This document shows, in pieces, positions 15,112 through 24,428 of a DNA stretch of 32,626 nt. Under the pieces are notes generated by a model, which did not search any database, was not told where the DNA came from, and saw only the letters and a list, made by a program, of their open reading frames with translations. The position numbers and the translations under genes are program-made. Every line of letters begins with the position of its first letter. Within the stretch, counting starts at the first letter, position 1. The stretch is from Arthrobacter sp. RIT-PI-e (GTDB lineage Bacteria; Actinomycetota; Actinomycetes; Actinomycetales; Micrococcaceae), in assembly GCF_001187915.1 (NCBI RefSeq), contig NZ_LGIU01000084.1, forward strand, positions 1 to 32,626. Direction: 5' to 3'.

Positions 15112-15981
15112 GTGGGGGAGTCGCGAAGCTCACGCGCCATGTTCCTGTTCCTCGGCTCCTGGGTGAGGCCGGCGATGAACCTGCTCATGGCCAAGGAGTA
15201 CGCCGGCCAGGAGAAACTGCCGCGGGACACGGGCATGATCGTGTGCCCCAACCACGTGACGGAGATCGACCCGATCGTGATCGGTCACTTCCTGTTCAAC
15301 CAGGGCGTCATGCCCCACTTCCTGGCCAAGGCGTCGCTGTTCGGGCTGCCGGTGATCGGCGGGATCCTGCGCACCATCAAGCAGATCCCGGTGGAACGCA
15401 GCACCACCGGCGCCAACCAGTCGCTCGAGGCGGCGCGCGCCGCGCTCGCGGACGGTGGCGGCATCATCATCTACCCCGAGGGCACGCTGACCCGCGACCC
15501 CGACCTCTGGCCCATGAAGGGCCGGACCGGGGCCGCCCGGCTCGCGCTGCAGACCGGTGCCCCGGTGGTCCCGGTGGCGCACTGGGGCGCCCACGAGGTG
15601 TTCCCCCGCTACGCCAAGCGCTTCCACGTGTTCCCGCGCAAACGGGCACGGGTGCTCGTGGGGGACCCCGTGGATCTCAGTGAGTTCCGGGGCGCGCCCC
15701 TGACCCGCACCACGCTCGACGCCGCCACGGCTCGCATCCTCGATGCGATCACCGAGCTCCTCGTGGAACTCCGTGGTCAGGACGCCCCCGCAGAGCGCTG
15801 GGATCCTGCGGACAAGGGACGCGAGCGGACCGGGCGCGACGCCGCCGCCGGCACGCGTTCTTCGGGCACCACGTCCGAGCAGGCCGTTCCCCGGCCCGTC
15901 GTTCCCGGAGACCCGGTAGCCGGGGACCCTGCACCCGGGGATCCTACACCCGAGGATCCTGCACAGGACGGCCGGGCATGA
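15112..15981 (+). CDS. plsC: 1-acyl-sn-glycerol-3-phosphate acyltransferase
   Basis: This 289-residue enzyme is predicted to acylate lysophosphatidic acid to phosphatidic acid at the inner membrane. The HX4D motif is H48-D53 (NHVTEID), motif III is EGT at 123-125, and ALQTGAPVVPVAHWG is the usual fourth block. A GTG start at 15112 is fixed by AGGAGG at 15100-15105, which overlaps the murA stop. The next gene, gpsA, makes the glycerol-3-phosphate that feeds this pathway and overlaps by four bases (ATGA). The last 55 or so residues are a disordered tail ending in degenerate 5-residue repeats (PGDPV-like). Confidence 0.93.
   Translation: MGESRSSRAMFLFLGSWVRPAMNLLMAKEYAGQEKLPRDTGMIVCPNHVTEIDPIVIGHFLFNQGVMPHFLAKASLFGLPVIGGILRTIKQIPVERSTTGANQSLEAARAALADGGGIIIYPEGTLTRDPDLWPMKGRTGAARLALQTGAPVVPVAHWGAHEVFPRYAKRFHVFPRKRARVLVGDPVDLSEFRGAPLTRTTLDAATARILDAITELLVELRGQDAPAERWDPADKGRERTGRDAAAGTRSSGTTSEQAVPRPVVPGDPVAGDPAPGDPTPEDPAQDGRA
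15906..15965 (+). repeat. Four 15-bp tandem repeats in the plsC tail
   Basis: Four degenerate 15-bp units (for example CGGGGACCCTGCACC and CGGGGATCCTACACC) encode a pentapeptide of the form P/A-G/E-D-P-x. They sit just before the plsC stop. Copy number may vary between strains. Confidence 0.8.
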
Positions 15982-17033
15982 CCGCGGCCGTGGGCGTGCA
16001 GGAGCGTACGGAACCCCCCGGCCGGATCGCCGTCCTCGGATCGGGCAGCTGGGGCAGCACGTTCGCCAAGGTCCTCGCCGATGCCTCGCCGGGCACCGCC
16101 GTCGTCCTGTGGTCGCGGCGTCCGGAGGTGGCCGAGGAGATCACCTCGGTTCACCGCAACTCCCGCTATCTCGGTGACACCCGGCTCCCGGACAACATCA
16201 CGGCGTCCCCGGACGTGGCCGAGGTCCTGGCCGGCGCGGACCTGGTGGTCGTGGCCGTCCCCGCGCAGACCCTCCGCGCCCAGCTCCCCGCGTGGCGGGC
16301 CCTGGTGCCGGAGCGTGCCGTGGTGGTCTCCCTCATGAAGGGGCTGGAGGTGGGCACCGACGCCCGCATGAGCGAGGTGATCGCCGAGGAGCTCGGCCTC
16401 CCGGCGCACCGGATCGCCGTGGTCTCCGGACCCAACCTGGCCCTCGAGATCGCCCGCGAGGAACCCACGGCGTCCGTCGTGGCGTGCCCCGACCACGCGA
16501 CCGCCGCCTGGATCGCCGCGGCCTGCACCGCCTCCTACTTCCGCCCCTACACCTCCACGGACGTGATCGGGGTGGAGATCGGCGGGATCGTCAAGAACGT
16601 GATCGCCCTGGCCGTCGGCATCTGCGAGGGCCGCCGCATGGGCGACAACACCAAGGCCTCGGTGATCACCCGGGGCCTGGCCGAGACCACGCGCCTCGCC
16701 GTCGCCCTGGGAGGCAAACCCGAGACCATGGCCGGGCTCGCCGGCATGGGCGACCTGATCGCCACCTGCTCCTCCGCGCTCTCGCGCAACCACACGGCGG
16801 GGAACCTCCTCGGCCAGGGCCTCACCCTCGAGCAGGTCACCGTGCGCATGAACCAGACCGCGGAGGGCATCAAGTCCGCCGAGGCCGTGCTGGCGTCCGC
16901 CGGCAAGCTCGGTGTGGACATGCCCATCACCGCCGCCGTGGTGGCCGTGCTGCAGGGACGCCTGTCCGTCGACGACCTCGGCCCGCGCCTGCTGGCCCGC
17001 CACCTCAAGCCGGAAGGCGATCCCGCCACGTGA
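15978..17033 (+). CDS. gpsA: NAD(P)H-dependent glycerol-3-phosphate dehydrogenase
   Basis: This 351-residue protein reduces dihydroxyacetone phosphate to sn-glycerol-3-phosphate for phospholipid synthesis. The Rossmann motif is GSGSWGSTFA (21-30) and the catalytic lysine is K206 in GGIVKNVIALAVG; GMGDLIATCSS is another family signature. ATG overlaps the plsC TGA, and the stop overlaps the ddl GTG, so the three genes are translationally coupled. Confidence 0.96.
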   Translation: MTAAVGVQERTEPPGRIAVLGSGSWGSTFAKVLADASPGTAVVLWSRRPEVAEEITSVHRNSRYLGDTRLPDNITASPDVAEVLAGADLVVVAVPAQTLRAQLPAWRALVPERAVVVSLMKGLEVGTDARMSEVIAEELGLPAHRIAVVSGPNLALEIAREEPTASVVACPDHATAAWIAAACTASYFRPYTSTDVIGVEIGGIVKNVIALAVGICEGRRMGDNTKASVITRGLAETTRLAVALGGKPETMAGLAGMGDLIATCSSALSRNHTAGNLLGQGLTLEQVTVRMNQTAEGIKSAEAVLASAGKLGVDMPITAAVVAVLQGRLSVDDLGPRLLARHLKPEGDPAT

Positions 17034-18196
17034 CGATCGAGAACACCGAGAATCCGCAGAACAACGAGAACATCGGGTCGACCCGTAGGCCCCGCGTCCT
17101 GGTCCTCTTCGGCGGGCGCTCGAGCGAGCACGCCGTCAGCTGCGTGACCGCCGCGGGCGTCCTCGAGGCGATCGACAGGTCACGGTACGACGTCGTCCCG
17201 GTGGGCATCACCAGATCCGGTCGGTGGTCGCTGGTCTCCGCCGATCCGTCCGCCTGGTCGCTGCGCTCCGACGTGCTGCCCGAGGTCCCCGAACCCGAGC
17301 ACCCCGTGGTGATGCGGGGCGTCGAGGGCCGGGACGGCCAGGAGCTCCTCACCACCGCGCCCGGCTCCGCGCCGCAGAGCCTCGGCGGGATCGACGTCGT
17401 GCTGCCGCTCCTGCACGGGCCGTTCGGCGAGGACGGCACGCTGCAGGGCATGCTGGAGCTGGCCGACATCCGCTACGTGGGCGCCGGGGTGCTGGCCTCC
17501 GCCGTCGGGATGGACAAGCACTACATGAAGGTGGTGTTCTCCGCGGCCGGGCTCGAGGTGGGGCCCTACGAGGTGATCACGGACCGGCAGTGGCGCACGC
17601 AGCCCGACGCCTGCACGGCGCGTGCCGCGGCACTCGGGTTCCCCCTGTTCGTCAAGCCGGCGCGGGCCGGATCCTCGATGGGGATCACCCGGGTCGAGGA
17701 CGCCGCCGGCATCACCGCGGCGATCGAGGCCGCGCGGGTGTTCGATCCCAAGGTGGTCGTCGAGGCCGGGATCGAGGGCCGCGAGATCGAGGTGGCGGTG
17801 CTGCAGGGCCGTGGTCTCGCCGGACCGCGGACCTCCCTGCCGGGGGAGATCGCGATGCAACCCGGCGACCACGCCTGGTACGACTTCGAGGCGAAGTACG
17901 TGGACGGCGCCGCCGCCGAGCTGAGCTGCCCCGCGGACCTGCCGCCGGAGGCCATCGACGCCGTCCGCCGTCTCGCCGGGGAGGCGTTCGACGCGATCGG
18001 CGGTGAGGGGCTCTCCCGCGCGGACTTCTTCTACACCCCCGACGGCCGCCTGGTCATCAACGAGATCAACACCATGCCCGGCTTCACGCCGAACAGCATG
18101 TACCCGCAGATGTGGGCGAAGTCGGGCATGCCCTATCCGGAGCTCATCGACGAACTGCTCGCGCTGGCCCTGGAACGGGGCACGGGACTGCGCTGA
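17030..18196 (+). CDS. ddl: D-alanine--D-alanine ligase
   Basis: This 388-residue ATP-grasp enzyme makes D-Ala-D-Ala for the peptidoglycan stem peptide. Signatures are LFGGRSSEHAVSC (D-Ala binding), LLHGPFGEDGTLQG, FVKPARAGSSMGI (ATP lysine) and VINEINTMPGFTPNSMYP (metal and D-Ala site). GTG at 17030 overlaps the gpsA stop as GTGA; the 20 or so polar N-terminal residues before RPRVLVLFGG are not conserved in the family. It ends the plsC-gpsA-ddl unit. Confidence 0.96.
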   Translation: MTIENTENPQNNENIGSTRRPRVLVLFGGRSSEHAVSCVTAAGVLEAIDRSRYDVVPVGITRSGRWSLVSADPSAWSLRSDVLPEVPEPEHPVVMRGVEGRDGQELLTTAPGSAPQSLGGIDVVLPLLHGPFGEDGTLQGMLELADIRYVGAGVLASAVGMDKHYMKVVFSAAGLEVGPYEVITDRQWRTQPDACTARAAALGFPLFVKPARAGSSMGITRVEDAAGITAAIEAARVFDPKVVVEAGIEGREIEVAVLQGRGLAGPRTSLPGEIAMQPGDHAWYDFEAKYVDGAAAELSCPADLPPEAIDAVRRLAGEAFDAIGGEGLSRADFFYTPDGRLVINEINTMPGFTPNSMYPQMWAKSGMPYPELIDELLALALERGTGLR

Positions 18197-18215
18197 CCCT
18201 CTCTCGGGACTCCTA

Positions 18216-18235
18216 TCCTGATCCTCAGGTCAGGA
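18216..18235. terminator. Small hairpin between convergent ddl and transporter genes
   Basis: TCCTGA (18216-18221) and TCAGGA (18230-18235) can pair around an 8-base loop, overlapping the end of the minus-strand gene. The stem is short and no T-run follows, so its terminator role is uncertain. Confidence 0.3.
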
Positions 18236-19265
18236 GCAGGACGCCGAGCAGCGAGATCCCGCCCAGGAACACGGTGGACGCCGCACCCACCAGGGCGAAC
18301 CGGCCGCCCGTGCGCAGCAGCCGCCGGACGTCGATCCCGGCGCCGAGACCGAACATCCCGGCCGCGAGCAGGATCGTGGTCAGCAGCCGGCCGGCGTCGA
18401 GCACCGGCTCGGGCAGGATGCCCGCCGACCGCAGGGCCACCATGGCGAGGAAGCCGAGCACGAACAGCGGCACGAGCGGTGTACTCCCTCCGGCGCGCTC
18501 CACCGCACCCTCCGCGGTCGAGACGGGCGCCGAGGCACGGCGGCGCTCCCCGAGCCCGGCGAGCGCCGCCACCGGGGCGAGCAGCAGGACGCGGCCCAGT
18601 TTGACCACGGTCGCCGAGGCCAGCGCCATCGTGCCCGCGGTGCTGGCGACGGCCACCACCTGCGCCACCTCGTGCACGGCGAGCCCGGACCAGACACCGA
18701 AGCGCGTGGGGTCCAGTCCGAGCCCCGCGTTCAGCAGGGGCAGCACGACGATCATGAGTGAGCCGTAGAGGGTGACCATGGCGACGGCGGAGGCCACCTC
18801 GTCGTCGTCCGCGTCCGCGATGCCCTGCATCCCGGCGACGGCGGAGGCGCCGCAGATGGAGAGGCCCGCCGCCATGAGGAGGGCGCCGCCGCGGGTGAGG
18901 CCGAGGCGCTCTCCCAGCCACAGCGTGCCGGAGAAGCTGAGCGTCACGCAGGCCACGATGAGCAGGACGACCTGCGGGCCGAGGGCCAGGATGTCCGGCA
19001 GGGCCAGCTGCAGCCCGAGGAGCACCACGCCCGAGCGCAGCAGGCGCTTGGTACCACCGCGGATGCCCGTGCGCAGTGTCGACGCGTAGAGCCCCGAGTT
19101 GCCGAGCAGGATCCCGAGCACCAGCGCGATGACCAGGGCTCCGAGGACGCTCTGCAGGCTCGCGAGGACCATGGCCGTCGCGACGCCGCCCGCCATGACG
19201 AGAAGACCCGGGACCCACGCTCCGAACCGTGGGTCCCGGGTCCCGGGGGTGCTACTGCTGCTCAT
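18225..19265 (-). CDS. YeiH/UPF0324-family membrane transporter (putative sulfate exporter)
   Basis: This 346-residue integral membrane protein has about nine or ten hydrophobic helices. Family-like segments are RSGVVLLGLQLAL, GLSICGASAVAGMQGIADADDDEVA and GLAVHEVAQVVAVA. The family is often labelled putative sulfate exporter, but the substrate is not proven. Start at 19265 (MSSSSTPG) places a short hydrophilic leader before the first helix; a further in-frame ATG at 19340 would run into the putA terminator. It follows putA on the same strand after a strong hairpin, so it probably has separate transcription. Confidence 0.85.
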   Translation of the reverse strand: MSSSSTPGTRDPRFGAWVPGLLVMAGGVATAMVLASLQSVLGALVIALVLGILLGNSGLYASTLRTGIRGGTKRLLRSGVVLLGLQLALPDILALGPQVVLLIVACVTLSFSGTLWLGERLGLTRGGALLMAAGLSICGASAVAGMQGIADADDDEVASAVAMVTLYGSLMIVVLPLLNAGLGLDPTRFGVWSGLAVHEVAQVVAVASTAGTMALASATVVKLGRVLLLAPVAALAGLGERRRASAPVSTAEGAVERAGGSTPLVPLFVLGFLAMVALRSAGILPEPVLDAGRLLTTILLAAGMFGLGAGIDVRRLLRTGGRFALVGAASTVFLGGISLLGVLLLT

Positions 19266-19346
19266 GGGGGTGTCGATCCTTCCGGCTCCCCGCCGGACGG
19301 GCGGGAGTCTGTCCGGACCGATTCTGCCAGAGCCGGGCATACGCCC

Positions 19347-19374
19347 GGCGGTCCTCCGGCGCCGGAGGACCGCC
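19347..19374 (-). terminator. putA terminator, 28-base perfect palindrome
   Basis: A perfect palindrome begins at the base next to the putA stop codon (minus strand). Its half is GGCGGTCCTCCGGC, so it can form a stem of about 12 bp with a small loop. No T-run follows. Confidence 0.75.
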
Positions 19375-22300
19375 CTAGAGGATGCCGTCCGTCAGGTGGT
19401 TGGGCGTCCCGAAGCGGTGCGCGGTGATGCTGACGGCCTGCTCGTGCAGGAACGGCAGCAGCTCCACGCGTCCGGACTCGGTGACCACACCGGCGTACAC
19501 GGCGAGATCGGGGCGCCCGCCGGTGGCTTCCAGCAGTGCGGAGGCGTTCGGGCCCCCCAGCCGTACCCTGCCGATGCTCGAGGATGCGGCACGCGCCAGC
19601 CACGCATCCTCGGACTCGACGATCACCGACGCGGCCTGCGCGGCGACGATCGTGCGCAGTGCCGCGGGGAGCTCCTGGGTCGTGGTGAGGTCCACCGGCG
19701 CACCCGCTGCCTTGGCCGCCATGAGCACACGGACCAGATCCGCCACCGGCGCACCCTCGGAGAGGCGCACCGTGACGGGGAGCGGCAGGTAGCGGAACAG
19801 GTTCCGCTCCGCCGCGAGGGCGGAGGCGTCCTTGACCTGACCGAACTCCGCCTTCCAGGCTGCGGCGTCCGACGCCGCCGCGCGGGTGAGCCGGGCGAGG
19901 TCCTCCTCGGCGAGTCCGGCGGCGCGCGCCGCCCCGAGCAGCGGGGCCACGCCGGGCAGCGGCGCGTCCTCGGCGGAGGATTCCCGCGAGGACCAGGAGC
20001 CGAGGCCCACCAGGTAGTTGGGGCCTCCCGCCTTGGTCCCGGCACCGACGGCGGACTTCTTCCAGCCACCGAACGGCTGGCGCCGTACGATCGCGCCCGT
20101 GATGCCGCGGTTCACGTAGAGGTTGCCGGCCTGCACGCCGTCGAGCCAGGCCGCGATCTCCTTGCTGTCCAGCGAGTGGATGCCCGAGGTGAGGCCGTAG
20201 TCGATGTCGTTTTGCAGCGCGATGGCCTCCTCGAGGGTGTCCGCCGTCATGATGCCGAGGATCGGCCCGAAGTACTCCGTGAGGTGGTAGGCGGATCCGC
20301 GCTGCACGCCGTCCCGCACGCCGGGGCTCCAGAGCCGGCCGGACTCGTCCAGCTGCTGCGGTTCCACGAGCCAGGACTCGCCCGCGCCGAGGGTGGTGAG
20401 ACCGTCGAGCAGCTTGCCCGCGGCCGGTTCGATCACCGGGCCCAGCTGCGTGGTCGGGTCCTCCGGGTAGCCGACGGTCAGCGACCGGACGGCGTCGAGC
20501 AGCTGGTGACGGAAGCGCGCGGAGCTGCTGACGCTGCCCACGAGGATCACCAGGGATGCCGCGGAGCACTTCTGCCCGGCGTGGCCGAAGGCCGACTGCG
20601 CCACGTCCCTCGCCGCGAGGTCGAAGTCCGCGCTCGGTGTGACGATCACGGCGTTCTTGCCCGAGGTCTCCGCCAGCAGCGGCAGGTCCGTGCGGAAGGA
20701 GCGGAACAGCTCGGCGGTCTCGTACCCGCCGGTGAGGATCACGCGGTCCACCCGGGGGTCGGAGATGAGCTGCTTCCCGAGCTCGCCCTCCTCCACCTGC
20801 ACGAGGTTCAGCACGTCGCGGGGAACCCCGGCGGCCCAGAGCGCCTCCACCATCACGGAACCGCAGCGCCGCGCCTGGGACGCCGGCTTGATGATCACCG
20901 AGGAGCCCGCGGCCAGTGCGGCGAGGGTGGAACCCGCGGGGATGGCCACGGGGAAGTTCCAGGGCGGCGTGACCACCGTGAGCCGCACCGGCGCGAACAC
21001 GGCGCCGTCGACGTCGTCCAGGTCGCGGGCGCGCTCCGCGTAGTAGTGGGCGAAATCCACGGCCTCCGAGATCTCCGGGTCCGCCTGGTCGAGGGTCTTG
21101 CCGGTCTCGGACGCCATGACCTCCATGAGCTCGGCCCGGCGGGCCTCGATGGCATCCCCGGCACGGTGCAGGACGGCGGCCCGTTCGGCCCCGGTCATGG
21201 AACCCCACGCGGCGGCCGCCTCCACCGCTCCTGCGATGGTGCGGTCGAGGTCCTCGGCCCGGGTCAGGGTGGTGGCGGCGACGACGTCGTGGCCCAGCTC
21301 GGAGGTGGCGACCCGGGAGAGGATCTGCCGGCCCCAGGCCCGGTTGGCGGGGAGCGAGGGGTCCGTGTCGGGGGTGTTGCCGAAACCGGAGCCGATGTGC
21401 GCCGCTGCCATGACGCCGCGGTCCTGCCGGCGGTTCGACACCGGGATCGAGGTATCCAGTGCGTCCAGCGAGGCGAGGAAGCGGTTCTTCTCGCGCTCGA
21501 AGAGCCCCTCGTTCTCGGAGAGCTCGAACACCGCGGACATGAAGTTGTCGGAGCTGGCTCCCTCCTCCAGCCGCCGGATCAGGTAGGCGATGGCGACGTC
21601 GAACTCGCCCGGGTGCACCACGGGCGTGTAGAGGAGCAGCGACCCGACGTCGCGCTTGACCACCTCCGCCTGGGCCTGCGCCATGCCGAGGAGCATCTCG
21701 AACTCGATGCCGTGACGCACCCCGCGTTCCCCCGCGAGGAGCCACGCGAAGGCGAGGTCGAACAGGTTGTGCCCCGCCACCCCGATGCGGACGTTCTCCA
21801 CCCGGTCCGGCTGGAGCGCGTAGTTGAGCACGCGCTTGTAGTGGGTGTCCGCGTCCTGCTTGGTGCCCCACGTGGCCAGCGGCCACCCGTGCACCGATGC
21901 CTCGACCTGCTCCATGGGCAGGTTGGCGCCCTTCACCACCCGGACCTTGATGGCGGCACCGCCGTCGGCCCGCCGCCTTGCGGCCCACTCCTGCAGGCGG
22001 ATCATCGCCGCGAGGGAATCGGGGAGGTAGGCCTGGAGGACGATCCCGGCCTCGAGTCCCTTGAACTCCGGCCGGTCCAGGATGGCCATGAACACCGCGA
22101 TGGTGAGCTCGAGGTCCTTGTACTCCTCCATGTCCAGGTTGATGAACTTGGGCACGGTGGAACCCGCCGCGATCCGGTAGAGCGGCGTGAGCTTCTCGGC
22201 CACGTGCGCCACCGACTCGTCGAACGCCCAGGCGGGGGGGGGCGCCCCGGGGGCGGGGACCTTGATGGAGACGTAGTCCACGGCCGGCTGCTCGAGGAGC

Positions 22301-22902
22301 CGCACGGTTCCCTGCCGCCGGCGCGCGGCCCCGTGGTCGCCGAGCACCGCCTCACCGAGCAGGTTGACGTTCAGGCGGACGTCGTCGCGCCTGATCCGCC
22401 CGATGGAGCGGCCCAGCTTGGCGTCGGTGGCATCGATGATGAGGTGGCCCACCATCTCGCGGAGGACCCGGCGGGCGATCGGGATGACCACTCGGGGCAG
22501 CACGGGGGCGACGGCGGCCCCGACCCTCACGGCCGAGCGCATGTACCAGGGGAGGAAGCCGGGGACCTTCGGCGCGATGGCCGCGAGATTGCGGGCCGCC
22601 CCGGAGAGGTCCTCGGGCCGGATGACGCCGTCCACGAACCCGACCGGGACGGCCAGACCGTCCGGGTCCTTGAGCACACCGGCGAGCTGCTGCGCGGAGG
22701 GGTCCACGGGCACCCGGGCGGCCTCGGTCGGCCCCCGCCGCACCAGGGTGATCGCATCCTGCGGCAGCGTCGCCGGCAGGTCGGTGCTACCGCCGGGACC
22801 GGCCGAGAAGTGGGAGGTACCGGCGGGCTCGGGGGGGGCGCCCGGGGCGGGGGCGGCCGGGGTGCCGGCGGGGACGTCGCGGGAGGGGGTCTGGGTGGTC
22901 AT
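19375..22902 (-). CDS. putA: Bifunctional proline dehydrogenase / glutamate-semialdehyde dehydrogenase
   Basis: This 1175-residue enzyme oxidises proline to glutamate in two steps. The N-terminal FAD-dependent proline dehydrogenase domain shows YVSIKVPAPG, KVRVVKGANLPMEQVEA and RIGVAGHNLFDLA. The aldehyde dehydrogenase domain has TPPWNFPVAIPAGS, AETSGKNAVIV and the catalytic cysteine C779 in GQKCSAAS. A C-terminal region of about 200 residues follows, as in many actinobacterial PutA proteins. The ribbon-helix-helix DNA-binding domain of E. coli PutA is absent, so regulation probably falls to the divergent LysR gene. The ATG at 22902 begins a Pro/Ala-rich leader and has only a weak ribosome site (GAAAG). 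Confidence 0.94.
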   Translation of the reverse strand: MTTQTPSRDVPAGTPAAPAPGAPPEPAGTSHFSAGPGGSTDLPATLPQDAITLVRRGPTEAARVPVDPSAQQLAGVLKDPDGLAVPVGFVDGVIRPEDLSGAARNLAAIAPKVPGFLPWYMRSAVRVGAAVAPVLPRVVIPIARRVLREMVGHLIIDATDAKLGRSIGRIRRDDVRLNVNLLGEAVLGDHGAARRRQGTVRLLEQPAVDYVSIKVPAPGAPPPAWAFDESVAHVAEKLTPLYRIAAGSTVPKFINLDMEEYKDLELTIAVFMAILDRPEFKGLEAGIVLQAYLPDSLAAMIRLQEWAARRRADGGAAIKVRVVKGANLPMEQVEASVHGWPLATWGTKQDADTHYKRVLNYALQPDRVENVRIGVAGHNLFDLAFAWLLAGERGVRHGIEFEMLLGMAQAQAEVVKRDVGSLLLYTPVVHPGEFDVAIAYLIRRLEEGASSDNFMSAVFELSENEGLFEREKNRFLASLDALDTSIPVSNRRQDRGVMAAAHIGSGFGNTPDTDPSLPANRAWGRQILSRVATSELGHDVVAATTLTRAEDLDRTIAGAVEAAAAWGSMTGAERAAVLHRAGDAIEARRAELMEVMASETGKTLDQADPEISEAVDFAHYYAERARDLDDVDGAVFAPVRLTVVTPPWNFPVAIPAGSTLAALAAGSSVIIKPASQARRCGSVMVEALWAAGVPRDVLNLVQVEEGELGKQLISDPRVDRVILTGGYETAELFRSFRTDLPLLAETSGKNAVIVTPSADFDLAARDVAQSAFGHAGQKCSAASLVILVGSVSSSARFRHQLLDAVRSLTVGYPEDPTTQLGPVIEPAAGKLLDGLTTLGAGESWLVEPQQLDESGRLWSPGVRDGVQRGSAYHLTEYFGPILGIMTADTLEEAIALQNDIDYGLTSGIHSLDSKEIAAWLDGVQAGNLYVNRGITGAIVRRQPFGGWKKSAVGAGTKAGGPNYLVGLGSWSSRESSAEDAPLPGVAPLLGAARAAGLAEEDLARLTRAAASDAAAWKAEFGQVKDASALAAERNLFRYLPLPVTVRLSEGAPVADLVRVLMAAKAAGAPVDLTTTQELPAALRTIVAAQAASVIVESEDAWLARAASSSIGRVRLGGPNASALLEATGGRPDLAVYAGVVTESGRVELLPFLHEQAVSITAHRFGTPNHLTDGIL

Positions 22903-22998
22903 GGCGACAGCTTTCGATCGGGTGGCTTCTGGCCGGCAGGACGTGCGGGGTGCAACACGCTCCAGTATGCGACCAGCGTAGAGTTGGGAAAAGCAACG

Positions 22999-23011
22999 AA
23001 TCATGACGATT
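22999..23011. promoter_or_regulatory. Interrupted palindrome between putA and lysR, possible LysR site
   Basis: AATC-ATGAC-GATT lies in the 142-bp divergent intergenic region. LysR-type regulators usually bind short interrupted dyads in such regions. The match is short and the assignment is tentative. Confidence 0.3.
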
Positions 23012-23044
23012 ACCGGTGGGTAGACATGAACAGTGGAGGTGATC

Positions 23045-23986
23045 GTGCTCGATCTCCGGCGGCTCCGGCTGCTCCGTGAGCTGCATTTGCGCGGAACCCT
23101 CGCCGAGGTCGCCGCGGCCCTGAGCTACAGCCCCTCCTCCGTGTCGCAGCAGCTCGCCCTGCTCGAGAAGGAGGTGGGGGTGGAACTGCTGCGGAAGACC
23201 GGCCGGCGGGTGAGTCTCACGCCGCAGGCAGAGGTGCTCGTGGCCCACACGGCGGAGCTGCTCGAGACGCTCGAGCGCGCCGAGGCCGATCTCGCGGCGT
23301 CCCTCACCACCGTCACCGGCACGGTGCGCGTGGCGGTCTTCCAGTCCGCGGCCCTGGCGCTGATGCCCGGCGCACTCCGGGCGATGACGCAGGACTACCC
23401 GGACGTGCGGGTGGAGATGGTGCAGCGCGAACCGGAGCGTGCGCTCTACGAGACGTTCGCCAGGGAGTTCGACCTGGTGATCGCCGAGCAGTACCCGGGC
23501 CATGCCGCCCCCCGGCACCCGGAGCTGGACTCCGTGCCGCTCACCACCGATGCCATCCGGCTCGCAGTGCCCACGGTTCCTACGGGGATGCAGGCCATCT
23601 CCTCGGTGCAGGACGCCGCCGAAGCGGCGTGGGTCATGGAACCCAGGGGAGCGGCGTCCCGGCACTGGGCCGAGCAGGTCTGCAGGCTCGCGGGTTTCGA
23701 GCCGGACGTCCGCTACGAGACGGCCGATCTCCAGGCGCAGATCCGGCTCATCGAATCAGGCAACGCCGTGGCCCTCATGCCTGACCTGGTGTGGACCGGG
23801 CGGAACGTCCCCGTGCGGCTCCTGGACCTCCCGGACGCCCCACGACGGTCCGTCTTCACCTCGGCGCGGCGCGGCGGTGCCCGGCGTCCGGCCGTCCTGG
23901 CCTTCCGGGACGTGCTCGCCGGGGCGGCCTCCGCCGTCCGCCGGCCGGAGGAGCAGGATCCGCCGCGGTCCCGCGGGGTGCGCTGA
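23045..23986 (+). CDS. LysR-family transcriptional regulator
   Basis: This 313-residue regulator has an N-terminal winged helix (LDLRRLRLLRELHLRGTLAE, then SYSPSSVSQQLALLEKEVGV) and a C-terminal substrate-binding domain from about residue 90. GTG at 23045 is chosen because GGAGG lies five bases upstream; GTG codons at 23033 and 23039 overlap that site. It is divergent from putA, so control of proline catabolism is the most likely role, inferred from context. The inducer cannot be read from sequence. Confidence 0.9.
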   Translation: MLDLRRLRLLRELHLRGTLAEVAAALSYSPSSVSQQLALLEKEVGVELLRKTGRRVSLTPQAEVLVAHTAELLETLERAEADLAASLTTVTGTVRVAVFQSAALALMPGALRAMTQDYPDVRVEMVQREPERALYETFAREFDLVIAEQYPGHAAPRHPELDSVPLTTDAIRLAVPTVPTGMQAISSVQDAAEAAWVMEPRGAASRHWAEQVCRLAGFEPDVRYETADLQAQIRLIESGNAVALMPDLVWTGRNVPVRLLDLPDAPRRSVFTSARRGGARRPAVLAFRDVLAGAASAVRRPEEQDPPRSRGVR

Positions 23987-24038
23987 CCGTTCTGCGCCCT
24001 GGCTACGGCGGCTGCGGTCCCGGCCGAGGCCCTCCACG

Positions 24039-24078
24039 TCGAGGGGCGCCGCGACCGGTCGGTCGCGGCGCCCCTCGA
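24039..24078. terminator. Bidirectional terminator between lysR and DUF3072 genes
   Basis: An 18-bp perfect stem (24039-24056 with 24061-24078; core GGGGCGCCGCGACC) closes a 4-base GGTC loop. It sits between two convergent genes and is the longest stem in the window. Confidence 0.8.
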
Positions 24079-24112
24079 GGTGAATCGTCTGCACGGTCCT
24101 GCGGCGGATCCG

Positions 24113-24343
24113 TCAGGAGGCGCCGTCCACCCGCTTGCTCTTCGACTGCAGGCGGTCGATGTGCTCCGAGGCTTCCGCCTTCGTGATGTCCGCGGGGATC
24201 TCCTCACCCGCCTCACGGGCCAGGGTGTCGAGGTAGCTCCGCTGCGCCCCGGTCATGGGCTCGTCACCCGTGACCCAGTCGCTCGGATCGCGCTCGAAGC
24301 CGCCCTCGGGCTCTGAGGAAGGACTACCCAGTGTGTCTGCCAT
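24113..24343 (-). CDS. DUF3072 domain protein
   Basis: This 76-residue acidic protein carries the DUF3072 pattern: DPSDWVTGDEPMTGAQRSYL, then EAGEE and DITKAEASEHIDRLQ. Function is unknown. No signal peptide or membrane segment is seen. GGGAA six bases before the ATG at 24343 fixes the start; an ATG at 24355 lacks a ribosome site. It stands alone, bounded by the terminator at 24039. Confidence 0.85.
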   Translation of the reverse strand: MADTLGSPSSEPEGGFERDPSDWVTGDEPMTGAQRSYLDTLAREAGEEIPADITKAEASEHIDRLQSKSKRVDGAS

Positions 24344-24394
24344 ATCGGTTCCCATCAGTCGTGTCGAGCGTGAACCATCAGTCTACTTACCGCC

Positions 24395-24425
24395 GGTGAC
24401 AGGACACGGTGACAGGACATGGTGA
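24395..24425. repeat. 13-bp tandem repeat upstream of the DUF3072 gene
   Basis: GGTGACAGGACAC is followed directly by GGTGACAGGACAT and a partial third copy (GGTGA). It lies about 50-80 bases upstream of the DUF3072 start on the promoter side. Confidence 0.75.
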
Positions 24426-24428
24426 TGC

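Noticed and set aside
19099-23079. A plus-strand open frame of 1326 codons across putA
   Set aside because: It is His/Arg/Gly-rich with no domain signature and lies antisense to an unmistakable PutA.
24395-24425. Tandem repeats as a CRISPR array
   Set aside because: The units are contiguous with no spacers, and no cas genes are present.
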